From Paenarthrobacter sp. JL.01a (GTDB lineage: Bacteria; Actinomycetota; Actinomycetes; Actinomycetales; Micrococcaceae), in assembly GCF_025452095.1 (NCBI RefSeq), contig NZ_CP104877.1:3224001-3288000 (forward strand): a stretch of 64,000 bases of DNA, written 5' to 3'. A program made the position numbers and the translations under genes. Of the stretch, positions 56,984 to 64,000 are shown piece after piece. The notes beneath the pieces are model-generated. The model ran no database searches. It saw only the letters and a program-made list of their open reading frames with translations, and had not been told where the DNA came from. The stretch's first letter is position 1, and each line of letters opens with the position of its first letter.

Positions 56984-57018
56984 CAAAAAAATCCCCGGAA
57001 CCAGTGGTTCCGGGGATT
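56984..57018 (-). terminator. Intrinsic terminator of tRNA-Tyr
   Basis: On the minus strand AATCCCCGGAACC / GGTTCCGGGGATT form a 13-bp stem with a three-base loop followed by TTTTTTTG. It is about 10 bases past the tRNA-Tyr 3' end. In plus direction it follows the potassium channel, where the tail is weaker (ATTCTCC). Confidence 0.9.
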
Positions 57019-57027
57019 CTCCTTGGG

Positions 57028-57109
57028 TGGCAGATGAGGGATTCGAACCCCCGTAGGCGTTGCCAGCTGATTTACAGTCAGCCCCCTTTGGCCGCTCGGG
57101 TAATCTGCC
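57028..57109 (-). tRNA. tRNA-Tyr (GTA anticodon)
   Basis: An 82-base class II tRNA starting GGCAGATTACCCGAGCGG, with anticodon stem and loop CTGACTGTAAATCAG (anticodon GTA), a long variable arm and T-arm CGGGGGTTCGAATCCCTC. Acceptor pairs GGCAGAT/ATCTGCC with A73; CCA is partly encoded as CC after A. A strong terminator follows. Confidence 0.95.
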
Positions 57110-57237
57110 GAACTTCAAAAGAAGATCACTTCCGGAAGACCATTTCTTTCGATCCGGTAACCGAAGGCAGAGACAACCTTACAGAACTTTCCACGAAGAA
57201 TCTAATCGGGCCCTCGAGCCCGGGAATCCACGGGATT

Positions 57238-57504
57238 TCAGGCTTCCCCGAGGATGCGGCCAGCCAGTTTGGCCTCGAACTTCTCGGCCTGCTCGGCGGT
57301 GATCTGGTTCAACTGCACGGCCCGCTGGAGATCTGCGTGGACGCCATCCATGCGCGAGGTGGCATCAGGAACCGGGCTCAGCACGATCGAGGCCGCCACC
57401 GCTGCCGCCGCTACCGCACTGGCAGCAGCCACTGCAGCCGTTCCAATCGAACCTGCTGCTGCTGAGGCGGACTTGCTGATGGACTGGACGGCCTTGGTGC
57501 TCAT
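57238..57504 (-). CDS. Small Ala-rich protein, possibly exported or membrane-anchored
   Basis: An 88-residue protein. The N-terminal half is Ala/Ser/Val-rich (ASAAAGSIGTAAVAAASAVAAAAVAASIVL, in parts) and could be a signal anchor; the C-terminal half (DGVHADLQRAVQLNQITAEQAEKFEAKL) looks helical. ATG 57504 has GAGGAT upstream. Function unrecognised. It could be the unit downstream of tRNA-Tyr on the minus strand only by distance; promoter not seen. Confidence 0.65.
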   Translation of the reverse strand: MSTKAVQSISKSASAAAGSIGTAAVAAASAVAAAAVAASIVLSPVPDATSRMDGVHADLQRAVQLNQITAEQAEKFEAKLAGRILGEA

Positions 57505-57686
57505 GCTGATCCTCCGGACGAAGTGTCTTCCAACTGGTACAACTCTGGGCCGCCTACCTCGGTTCCCACCCTGCGTGTGCTGTGAGCGAACTGTGAAAGC
57601 CCCGCACCGCCCCAACCGCTGCCTTCCGTACTAGGCTGGATGCCAGACCCAACCGCCCTCACAGGGCCCCCAACCTAAGGAGAGTC

Positions 57687-58178
57687 ATGGCAGGCGAATC
57701 CACATTCGACGTCGTCAGCAAGGTAGACAAGCAAGAGGTCGCCAACGCACTGAACCAGTCCCAGAAGGAAATCGCGCAGCGGTACGACTTCAAGGGCGTC
57801 GGCGCAGAGATCGACTTCAGCGGCGAGAAGATCCTCATGAAGGCCAACTCGGAGGACCGCGTCCTTGCAGTCCTGGACGTCTTCCAGTCCAAGCTCATCA
57901 AGCGCGGCATCTCCCTGAAGTCCCTGGACCAGGGCGAGCCCTACCCCTCGGGCAAGGAGTTCCGCCTGGAGTGCAGCATCAAGGAGGGCATCGCCCAGGA
58001 CATCGCCAAGAAGATCAACAAGATCATCCGCGATGAAGCTCCAAAGTCCGTCAAGTCCCAGATCCAGGGCGACGAGCTCCGTGTGACCTCCAAGTCACGC
58101 GACGACCTGCAGGAGACCATGGCCATCCTCAAGAAGTTCGAAGAGGCCGACCTCCAATTCGTGAACTTCCGCAGCTAA
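57687..58178 (+). CDS. YajQ-family nucleotide/c-di-GMP binding protein
   Basis: A 163-residue protein of two ferredoxin-like domains in tandem. MAGESTFDVVSKVDKQEVANALNQSQKEIAQRYDF (in parts) and NKIIRDEAPKSVKSQIQGDELRVTSKSRDDLQ are the YajQ hallmarks. YajQ proteins bind nucleotides and, in Xanthomonas, c-di-GMP to affect transcription. The ATG has AAGGAGAGTC upstream. It is transcribed alone, with a strong terminator at 58247. Confidence 0.93.
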   Translation: MAGESTFDVVSKVDKQEVANALNQSQKEIAQRYDFKGVGAEIDFSGEKILMKANSEDRVLAVLDVFQSKLIKRGISLKSLDQGEPYPSGKEFRLECSIKEGIAQDIAKKINKIIRDEAPKSVKSQIQGDELRVTSKSRDDLQETMAILKKFEEADLQFVNFRS

Positions 58179-58246
58179 CTGCGCTCTGGCCGCGTGATTA
58201 CTGGGCGCCCGCGCCCGAAGTCCGCACAGAGAGTCAGCAGAATCAC

Positions 58247-58290
58247 CGAGGACCGCAGCGATCAGCCTCGATCCTGCGGTCCTCGTTTTA
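58247..58290 (+). terminator. Intrinsic terminator of the yajQ-type gene
   Basis: CGAGGACCGCAG (58247-58258) pairs perfectly with CTGCGGTCCTCG (58274-58285), loop 15 bases, followed by TTTTATCC. Located 69 bases past the stop of the YajQ gene and upstream of the efe operon. Confidence 0.88.
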
Positions 58291-58376
58291 TCCACAGCTG
58301 CCCGCATCTACAGCGACTGTCGTAAATTACGGCACGAATAGTTTGCGTAATAGCCGCCGGGCAGTATTCTTCTTCC

Positions 58377-58390
58377 TTAGGCGAGCCTAA
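58377..58390. promoter_or_regulatory. DtxR/IdeR-like iron box upstream of efeU
   Basis: TTAGGC and GCCTAA arms flank a GA centre, matching the TTAGGnnAGnCTAA type of core bound by DtxR/IdeR with Fe(II). The box is 32 bases before the EfeU ATG, in the promoter region, so iron-replete cells should repress the efe genes. Confidence 0.7.
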
Positions 58391-58422
58391 GTACGGCTCC
58401 CTTAGCGAAAGAACACTCCGAC

Positions 58423-59277
58423 ATGACCGCCAACTTCCTGATAGGCCTGCGCGAAGGCCTCGAGGCCTCCCTCATCGTGGTCCTACTCATGGCCTATCTC
58501 ATCAAGACCGGACGGCGGCACCTCATTCCGCGCCTCTGGGCCGGGGTGGGCGCAGCCATTGCCATCTCCTTCGGCTTCGGCGCGCTGCTGACTTTCGGCC
58601 CGCGCGGCCTGACGTTCGAGGCACAGGAAGCCATCGGCGGCGGACTGTCCATCGTAGCGGTGGCCCTGGTGACCTGGATGGTCTTCTGGATGGCTCGCAC
58701 CGCGCGCAGCCTCGGCGGCGAACTCCGCTCCCAGGTGGATAAAGCGGCCGACGGCGCCGCTTGGGGCCTTGCGCTCGTGGCGGCACTTGCCGTGGGCCGC
58801 GAAGGACTCGAAACCGCGCTGTTCATCTGGGCCGCAGCCCAAGCCACCGGAGAAACCACTCTGCCGCTCCTCGGGGCTCTGCTCGGACTGGTAGCCGCTG
58901 CCGGATTGGGCTACCTGCTTCACCGGGGAGTCCTCAAGGTGAACCTGGGCCGCTTCTTCACCTGGACCGGAGTCGGCCTGATCGTCATCGCGGGCGGAGT
59001 GCTTGCCTATGGCGTCCACGACCTCCAGGAAGCCGGCATCCTCCCGGGCCTCCACAACCTTGCCTTCGACGTCTCAGCTGCCATCCCGCCGTCGTCCTGG
59101 TACGGCACCCTGCTCAAAGGCACCCTGAACTTCTCCCCCGCGACCACGTGGCTGGAAGCGGCAGCCTGGCTGCTGTATGTGGCCCCGGTGCTGTTCCTGT
59201 ACATCCGGGCCAACCGTTCTTCCCGGCCGAAGGCCACCAGCCCCCTCCCGGCACCGGCCGTCGCAGCCCAGTCCTAA
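58423..59277 (+). CDS. efeU: Iron permease EfeU (FTR1 family)
   Basis: A 284-residue protein with seven helices. The two REGLE motifs of FTR1 are present: REGLEASL at residues 10-17 and REGLETALF at 126-134, which take part in Fe transfer. It is the inner-membrane channel of the EfeUOB ferrous uptake system, in which iron is oxidised before transport. It stands first in the three-gene operon with EfeO (63 bases on) and EfeB. A DtxR-like box lies in its promoter. Confidence 0.95.
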   Translation: MTANFLIGLREGLEASLIVVLLMAYLIKTGRRHLIPRLWAGVGAAIAISFGFGALLTFGPRGLTFEAQEAIGGGLSIVAVALVTWMVFWMARTARSLGGELRSQVDKAADGAAWGLALVAALAVGREGLETALFIWAAAQATGETTLPLLGALLGLVAAAGLGYLLHRGVLKVNLGRFFTWTGVGLIVIAGGVLAYGVHDLQEAGILPGLHNLAFDVSAAIPPSSWYGTLLKGTLNFSPATTWLEAAAWLLYVAPVLFLYIRANRSSRPKATSPLPAPAVAAQS

Positions 59278-59340
59278 GACCCCCTGCCTGGTCCCCTCGA
59301 ACCCTCCCCTCACGCGCCACCGATAGACAAAGGATTCCCC

Positions 59341-60513
59341 ATGCCCGCTTCACCCAAGCTCCGCAGAACACTTGCCGTGATTGGCGCCGCAGCAGCAGTA
59401 CCGTTGGCCCTCTCCGGCTGCACCGACAACGCGAAGACCACGGCCGCCACGGACGGTCCCATCCAGGTCAGCAGCACTGCCAATGAGTGCAAGGTGTCCT
59501 CGGCTACCGCGCAGAGCGGCAACCTAACCTTCGCGGTGAAGAACGAGGGCACCGAAGTAACCGAGTTCTACCTGCTGGCCGAAGACGGACTGCGGATCGT
59601 CGGCGAAGTGGAAAACATCGGCCCGGGAATTTCCCGCAACCTGGTGGTCACCGCCCCCGCTGGCAAGTACACCACCGCGTGCAAGCCCGGAATGCAGGGC
59701 GACGGCATCCGTGCCTCGTTCGAGGTCAAGGAATCCGGCAACAAGCCAAGCGTGGACGCCGATCTGCAGAAGCTGGTGGACACCGGAACGCAGCAGTACG
59801 CCGCCTACGTCAAGGACCAGACCGAACAGCTCGTCACCGGCACCAAGGCCTTCGCGGAAGCCTTCGCCGCCGGTGATGCAGCCAAGGCCCGCGAGCTCTA
59901 CGCGGCAACCCGCATGCACTGGGAACGGATCGAACCCGTCGCTGAGTCCTTCGGCGACCTCGACCCCAAGCTGGATGCCCGCGAAGCAGACCTTGAGCCC
60001 GGCCAGGAATGGACCGGCTGGCACCGCGCCGAAAAGGACCTCTTCCCGCCGGCAGGCTACACAGCGTTGACCCCCGCAGAGCGCACCGCCATCTCCACGC
60101 AACTCGTCGCCGACACCGAAGACCTCGCCACGCGCACCCGCACCGTGGAACTCACGGCGGACAAGCTGGGCAACGGCGCCAAGGAACTCCTGGATGAGGT
60201 AGCCACCGGCAAGGTCACGGGAGAAGAAGAGATCTGGTCCCACACCGACCTCTGGGACTTCCAGGCGAACGTGGACGGCGCCCGGATCGCTTTCGAGAGC
60301 CTGAAGCCGGCCTTGGAACAGAAGGATGCAGAGCTCTCCAAGTCCTTGGACGGGAAGTTCACAGCACTGCAGGCCGAACTGAAGAAGCACGCAAAGGGCG
60401 ATGGCTTCGCCTACTACAACGAGCTCAGCCCGGAGCAGGTCCAGGCCCTGGCATCGTTGGTCGACTCGCTGGGTGAGCCCCTCTCCAAGCTCACCTCAGC
60501 CGTGGTGCTGTGA
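59341..60513 (+). CDS. efeO: EfeO iron-binding lipoprotein (cupredoxin plus M75 domain)
   Basis: A 390-residue protein. The signal with lipobox LALSGC (C27) anchors it to the membrane; a cupredoxin domain (about 45-130: FYLLAEDGLRIVGEVENIGPG, KYTTACKPG) is followed by the M75 imelysin-like domain with HxxE motif H193-W-E-R-I-E-P. The cupredoxin domain is usual for full-length EfeO and presumably binds or oxidises iron for EfeU. The stop overlaps the EfeB GTG, with four bases in common. Confidence 0.94.
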   Translation: MPASPKLRRTLAVIGAAAAVPLALSGCTDNAKTTAATDGPIQVSSTANECKVSSATAQSGNLTFAVKNEGTEVTEFYLLAEDGLRIVGEVENIGPGISRNLVVTAPAGKYTTACKPGMQGDGIRASFEVKESGNKPSVDADLQKLVDTGTQQYAAYVKDQTEQLVTGTKAFAEAFAAGDAAKARELYAATRMHWERIEPVAESFGDLDPKLDAREADLEPGQEWTGWHRAEKDLFPPAGYTALTPAERTAISTQLVADTEDLATRTRTVELTADKLGNGAKELLDEVATGKVTGEEEIWSHTDLWDFQANVDGARIAFESLKPALEQKDAELSKSLDGKFTALQAELKKHAKGDGFAYYNELSPEQVQALASLVDSLGEPLSKLTSAVVL

Positions 60514-61916
60514 GCGGCTGCCCTTTCGGCCACACCGGTGAGCCGGCCGACGTCGGGCGTTCCGGTGGGCCGGTCGACGTCGTAAAGTCCCAAAAGGCGT
60601 CCGACGGCGGTACCGCGGCTGCCGCTGCTACCGGCGGTGCACGGATGTCGCGCCGGGGCCTGCTCTCTCTCGCTGGCGTGGGCGGCGCCGGAGCTGTGGC
60701 AGGAATCGCCGCAGGTTTCCTGGGTCATGACGCGGTGGCGATGGCGGCAGCACCCGCTGTGCCTGCTGCCGGGGATGCCGTGGTTCCGTTCTTTGGCGAA
60801 CACCAGGCGGGCATCACCACGCCTGCCCAGGACCGTTTGCACATGGCAGCGTTCGATGTGACCACGGAGGACCGCAAGGAACTGATCAAGCTCCTCAAGG
60901 ACTGGACTGCCGCGGCCCAGGCGATGACCGCCGGCGATCCAACCGGCAAGACCGGCGCCGTCGACGGCCCTTATGATGCCCCGCCGGAAGACACTGGCGA
61001 GGCCTTGGATTTGGCAGCTTCCAAGCTGACCCTGACGTTTGGCTTTGGCGCAGGCTTGTTTGGGAAGGATGGCAAAGTCCGGTTCGGTCTGGAGGGGCGG
61101 CGTCCGGCCGCCCTGATCGACCTTCCCCACTTCCCCGGCGATGACCTGCAGCCGGGCCGCACTGGCGGTGACCTCGTGGTCCAGGCCTGCGCGGATGATC
61201 CGCAGGTGGCCGTCCACGCAATCCGGAATCTGGCGAGGATCGGATTTGGAAAAGTCCGGGTGAGGTGGTCCCAGCTCGGGTTCGGCCGCACTTCCTCGAC
61301 CTCCCGTGCCCAGGTGACGCCCCGCAACCTGTTCGGTTTCAAGGACGGCACGAACAACCTCAAAGTAGAGGACAACACCCTCCTCGACGAGCACGTCTGG
61401 GTGGCTGGCGATGGTCCCGCGGCTGAGCAGTGGATGACCGGTGGCAGCTACCTGGTGGCACGACGGATCCAGATGCACATTGAAATCTGGGACCGTACCT
61501 CGCTGCGGGAGCAGGAAGGCCTGATTGGCCGTACGAAGGGCGTGGGGGCTCCCCTGTCCGGCGGCGACGAGTTCAGCACGCCGGACTTCGCCATGGCCGG
61601 ACGCAATGGCGAGCCGTTGATCCCCATGGATTCGCACATGCGCCTGGCTCATCCGGACCAGAACAACGGCGTCCGCATGCTGCGCCGCGGCTACAACTTC
61701 ACCGACGGCTCGGACGGACTCGGGCACTTGGATGCCGGCCTGTTCTTCATCGCGTTCGTCAAGGATCCGCGGACCCATTACGTCCCCATGCAGCTGTCCC
61801 TGGCCAAGGGCGACACCTTGTCAGTGGAGTACCTGAAGCACACAGGGTCCGGCCTCTTTGCGGTGCCCCCGGGCGTGCAGCAGGGCGGGTATATCGGCGA
61901 AGGGTTGTTCACCTAG
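60510..61916 (+). CDS. efeB: EfeB dye-decolorizing peroxidase (DyP), Tat-exported
   Basis: A 468-residue heme peroxidase. The Tat signal RMSRRGLLSLAGVGGAGA begins at residue 45, preceded by about 45 residues of unusual Gly/Asp/Ala-rich cytosolic extension. The DyP signatures are GFKDGTNN (catalytic Asp) and LDAGLFFIAFVKDPR near the end, with HIEIWDRTSLREQE. EfeB extracts iron from heme or oxidises Fe(II). GTG start overlaps EfeO stop. Confidence 0.94.
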   Translation: MSGCPFGHTGEPADVGRSGGPVDVVKSQKASDGGTAAAAATGGARMSRRGLLSLAGVGGAGAVAGIAAGFLGHDAVAMAAAPAVPAAGDAVVPFFGEHQAGITTPAQDRLHMAAFDVTTEDRKELIKLLKDWTAAAQAMTAGDPTGKTGAVDGPYDAPPEDTGEALDLAASKLTLTFGFGAGLFGKDGKVRFGLEGRRPAALIDLPHFPGDDLQPGRTGGDLVVQACADDPQVAVHAIRNLARIGFGKVRVRWSQLGFGRTSSTSRAQVTPRNLFGFKDGTNNLKVEDNTLLDEHVWVAGDGPAAEQWMTGGSYLVARRIQMHIEIWDRTSLREQEGLIGRTKGVGAPLSGGDEFSTPDFAMAGRNGEPLIPMDSHMRLAHPDQNNGVRMLRRGYNFTDGSDGLGHLDAGLFFIAFVKDPRTHYVPMQLSLAKGDTLSVEYLKHTGSGLFAVPPGVQQGGYIGEGLFT

Positions 61917-61938
61917 TGCCTGCGCTGGCTCCACTGCC

Positions 61939-61992
61939 GTTGCGGGCCCGCTTTTCCGTCGTTGGTCGACAACGGATCAGCGGGTTCACAAC
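61939..61992. terminator. Imperfect stem-loop after efeB
   Basis: GTTGCGGGCCCGCT...CCGTCGTTG (61939-61964) and CAACGG...AGCGGGTTCACAAC (61970-61992) pair imperfectly, with two G-U wobbles and a bulge. It lies between the stop codons of efeB and htpX. The GTTGtG + CCCGCT pattern resembles the hairpin at 40316. Confidence 0.6.
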
Positions 61993-62003
61993 GTGTTGGG
62001 TCC

Positions 62004-62873
62004 CTAGGAGAGCGGGCGCCCCGCCATCCTTTCCAGCCGGCTGATCCGTTCCTTCATGGGCGGGTGGGTGGAGAACATGCGCCGCATGCCGCCGCCGCGG
62101 AAGGGGTTGGCGATCATGAGGTGCGAGGCATTGACCAAACGCTGGTCCTGCGGAAGTGGCAACTGGCTCACCCCGGACTCGATCTTGCGCAGGGCCGAAG
62201 CCAGTGCCAAGGGATCGCCAGTGAGCTCGGCACCGTCCTCGTCGGCGTCGAACTCGCGGGTGCGGGAGATCGCCATCTGGATGAGTGAGGCGGCAAAGGG
62301 TGCCAGCAGCGCCATGGCGATAGTGGCAAGGGGGTTTGCATTTCGCCGGTCACCACCGCCAAAGATCAGCAGCATCTGGCCAACCGAGGTGATCACGCCG
62401 GCCACGGCTGCCGCCACCGAGGACGTGAGGATGTCGCGGTTGTAAACGTGCATCAGTTCGTGCCCCAGCACGCCCCGGAGTTCCCGCGCATCCAAGAGGT
62501 GCAGGATTCCTTCAGTGCAGCACACAGCGGCGTTCTTCGGATTGCGCCCGGTAGCGAAGGCGTTCGGCGTCATGGTCGGTGACAGGTAGATCCGCGGCAT
62601 GGGCTTGTTGGCCCGCACGGACAGCTCCCTGACGATCTGGTACAGCTGTGGCGCCTGGGCCTCTGTCACCGGGTACGCGGCCATGGAGCGGATGGCGATT
62701 TTGTCGCTGTTCCAGTACCCGTACGCGGTGGTACCGACGCCGATCAAGGCCATGATCCAGATGGGGGCGGTGCTGCGGGTTCCTGAGGCGATGATGGCAC
62801 CCAAACCCAACAACACCGCCCACAGCACGCCGAACAGTGCCGCGGTTTTGAGTCCATTGTTGTGTTTGTGCAC
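62004..62873 (-). CDS. htpX: Protease HtpX (M48 family)
   Basis: A 289-residue integral membrane zinc metalloprotease. Two N-terminal helices (about 10-30 and 34-54) are followed by LGHELMHVYNRDI (HELMH at 138-142) with Glu in EFDADEDGAEL further on as the third ligand, and two more helices (about 152-195). It degrades misfolded membrane proteins. GTG 62873 (VHKHNNGLKTAALFGVLW) is chosen because it matches HtpX starts; the frame upstream is a run of Arg/Cys/Ser from the repeat. It is downstream of the repeat array and MFS gene. Confidence 0.94.
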   Translation of the reverse strand: MHKHNNGLKTAALFGVLWAVLLGLGAIIASGTRSTAPIWIMALIGVGTTAYGYWNSDKIAIRSMAAYPVTEAQAPQLYQIVRELSVRANKPMPRIYLSPTMTPNAFATGRNPKNAAVCCTEGILHLLDARELRGVLGHELMHVYNRDILTSSVAAAVAGVITSVGQMLLIFGGGDRRNANPLATIAMALLAPFAASLIQMAISRTREFDADEDGAELTGDPLALASALRKIESGVSQLPLPQDQRLVNASHLMIANPFRGGGMRRMFSTHPPMKERISRLERMAGRPLS

Positions 62874-62947
62874 GTTTCCTTCGTCCTCTTTCTTCGCCTC
62901 TTGCGGGGGTTCTTTAGCTTTAACGCCGACGCCGGTCGCCCTGTTCC

Positions 62948-63007
62948 GGCGGCTACGGCAGCGGCGGCTACGGCAGCGGCGGCTACGGCAGCGGGTGCTA
63001 CGGCACC
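62948..63007. repeat. 15-bp minisatellite at the MFS stop codon
   Basis: Three exact copies of GGCGGCTACGGCAGC (62948-62962, 62963-62977, 62978-62992) are followed by a diverged fourth (GGGTGCTACGGCACC, 62993-63007). The MFS stop codon is in the fourth copy; the other three each hold an in-frame TAG downstream, so the minus strand reads four TAGs at 15-base steps. On the plus strand it would encode GGYGS repeats but has no start codon. Confidence 0.88.
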
Positions 63008-64000
63008 GGGTGCTTCGAATCGTAGGCGACGAACCCGGGTTGGATGCGCGAGGCGAGCCACGCCAGCACGATGCACAGAACGCCGCCAAACAGCAGCACG
63101 CCGCCTTCACTGAGGAACTTCGTCACTCCACCGGCCAGCATGTCCCCCACCCGTGGCCCGCCCGCGACCACCACAATGAACACCCCTTGCAGCCGCCCGC
63201 GCAAATGGTCCGGGGTGGCGGCCTGGAGGATGGTGGTGCGGAAGACAGCACTCACGGAATCGGAAATACCGGCGAGCGCACAGCAGAGCGCCGCCGGTAT
63301 CAGCCAAGGTGCGGTTCCGTTACGTCCCGAGTCTCCAGCCAGGAGCACCACCAGGCCAAAACCTGCAATCGATGCGCCCCAACCCATCACCGACCACACC
63401 ACCGCGCTGCCCTGCCGGCGCACCCTGCCCAGCGGCCCGGAGAAGAGGCCCGCGAGGAACGCGCCCACGGCTGTGGAAGCGAGCAGCACACCCACGGTCG
63501 TCTCCCCTCCCCCGATCATCACAGCACCTATGGCCGGCATCAGCGCCCTGGGTTGTGCGCAGATCATGGCGATGAGGTCAATGACGAAGGTCATGCGGAC
63601 ATTCGGCCGCCCGCCCAGGAAGCGAAACCCCTCCACCACTGAACGGAATCCGGGCCGCACTGCATCCTTGGAGGGTGGCAACGGGGGCAGCTTGAAAAGC
63701 CCCCAGAGCGCAAAGGTGAAACTGATGACGTCAATGGTGTAGGTCCACCCGAAACCGATCGTGGCCACGAGCACTCCGGCCAACAGCGGTCCGGCGGTCA
63801 TCGAGAGACCGAATGTCAGCATGTTCAGGGCGTTTGCGGCCGGCAACAGGTCCTTGCGGACCAGGAGCGGAATAATCGCGCTTCTGGCCGGTCCGTTGAT
63901 GCCCTGCGCGCCGCTTTGGATGGCCACCAGCGCATAAAGCACCCAGATGTTCCCGATCTCCAGCCACGCCTGCAGAGCCAGCCCGGCCGTGGTCAGCCAT
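62998..64000 (-). CDS. MFS transporter (EntS/MFS_3-like), cut by window edge
   Basis: The frame is open from the right edge; at least 334 residues are seen, with GLALQAWLEIGNIWVLYAL upstream of a GTG at 63942, so that is not the true start. It shows AAVQSGAQGINGPARSAIIPLLV, MTAGPLLAGVLVATIGFGWTYTID, typical of MFS_3 exporters, which include enterobactin exporter EntS and macrolide efflux proteins. It ends KHPVP before a 15-bp repeat. It sits 124 bases upstream of htpX on the same strand. The substrate is not clear. Confidence 0.88.
   Translation of the reverse strand, partial: WLTTAGLALQAWLEIGNIWVLYALVAIQSGAQGINGPARSAIIPLLVRKDLLPAANALNMLTFGLSMTAGPLLAGVLVATIGFGWTYTIDVISFTFALWGLFKLPPLPPSKDAVRPGFRSVVEGFRFLGGRPNVRMTFVIDLIAMICAQPRALMPAIGAVMIGGGETTVGVLLASTAVGAFLAGLFSGPLGRVRRQGSAVVWSVMGWGASIAGFGLVVLLAGDSGRNGTAPWLIPAALCCALAGISDSVSAVFRTTILQAATPDHLRGRLQGVFIVVVAGGPRVGDMLAGGVTKFLSEGGVLLFGGVLCIVLAWLASRIQPGFVAYDSKHPVP

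Noticed and set aside
62862..63113. Plus-strand frames with GGYGS or ATAAAA repeats over the minisatellite
   Set aside because: The GGYGS frame has no start codon and the other is only the repeat in another frame; the minus strand carries the clear MFS and HtpX genes.

Overview
The window is a 64 kb piece of a high-GC actinobacterial chromosome, most likely Micrococcaceae (Arthrobacter or Paenarthrobacter-like soil bacteria). The basis is base composition and gene content: MaoC-MurB, a ROK-controlled alpha-glucoside transporter, EfeUOB with a DtxR-type box, a phosphocholine-specific phospholipase C, GT87 membrane mannosyltransferase homologues and many small catabolic ABC operons. I see no integrase, transposase, phage gene or CRISPR array; it reads as ordinary chromosome, densely packed with short operons.

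Layout. 1-6.4 kb: a winged-helix protein cut by the window edge, a membrane protein, then a long minus-strand run (citrate-lyase-like protein, DUF2797, small membrane protein, two MaoC hydratases, MFS exporter, MurB). 6.7-10.6 kb: ABC transporter plus TauD/AtsK dioxygenase for organosulfur scavenging. 10.6-18 kb: alpha-glucoside system (aldo-keto reductase, GH13 glucosidase, MalG-, MalF- and MalE-like proteins) facing a ROK repressor, with a shared palindromic operator at three promoter-proximal places. 18-24.7 kb: Na+/H+ antiporter, NAD-binding protein, tRNA-Met and tRNA-Thr, LysM protein, DEAD-box helicase, MOSC protein. 24.7-27 kb: KdpE/KdpD-like two-component system. 27-30.5 kb: an operon of a YgiB-like membrane protein, a glutathionylspermidine-synthase-like ATP-grasp ligase and an APC permease. 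30.5-33.2 kb: GT87 protein and a glutaryl-CoA-dehydrogenase-like enzyme. 33.3-40.3 kb: TetR repressor divergent from a sugar ABC transporter and a LacZ-type beta-galactosidase. 40.4-46 kb: MFS with HxlR regulator, phospholipase C, second GT87. 45.9-52.6 kb: transsulfuration pair (CBS, CGS), VOC protein, AlkA-like glycosylase, acyl-CoA synthetase, Abm monooxygenase, thioredoxin. 52.7-57 kb: TetR-controlled ABC exporter, thioesterase, small protein, potassium channel, tRNA-Tyr. 57.2-64 kb: small secreted or membrane protein, YajQ, EfeUOB iron uptake, HtpX and an MFS gene cut by the right edge.

The genes group into import-plus-hydrolysis modules (organosulfur, alpha-glucosides, beta-galactosides, ferrous or heme iron), each with a local regulator or operator that can be read from the sequence. 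Less expected signals are the YgiB/GspS/permease operon in a lineage known for mycothiol rather than glutathione, a family of long stem-loops in convergent gene junctions, three 15-17 bp tandem duplications at stop codons, and several uncatalogued palindromes that look like operators. Assignments rest on reading motifs by eye; no database search was run.
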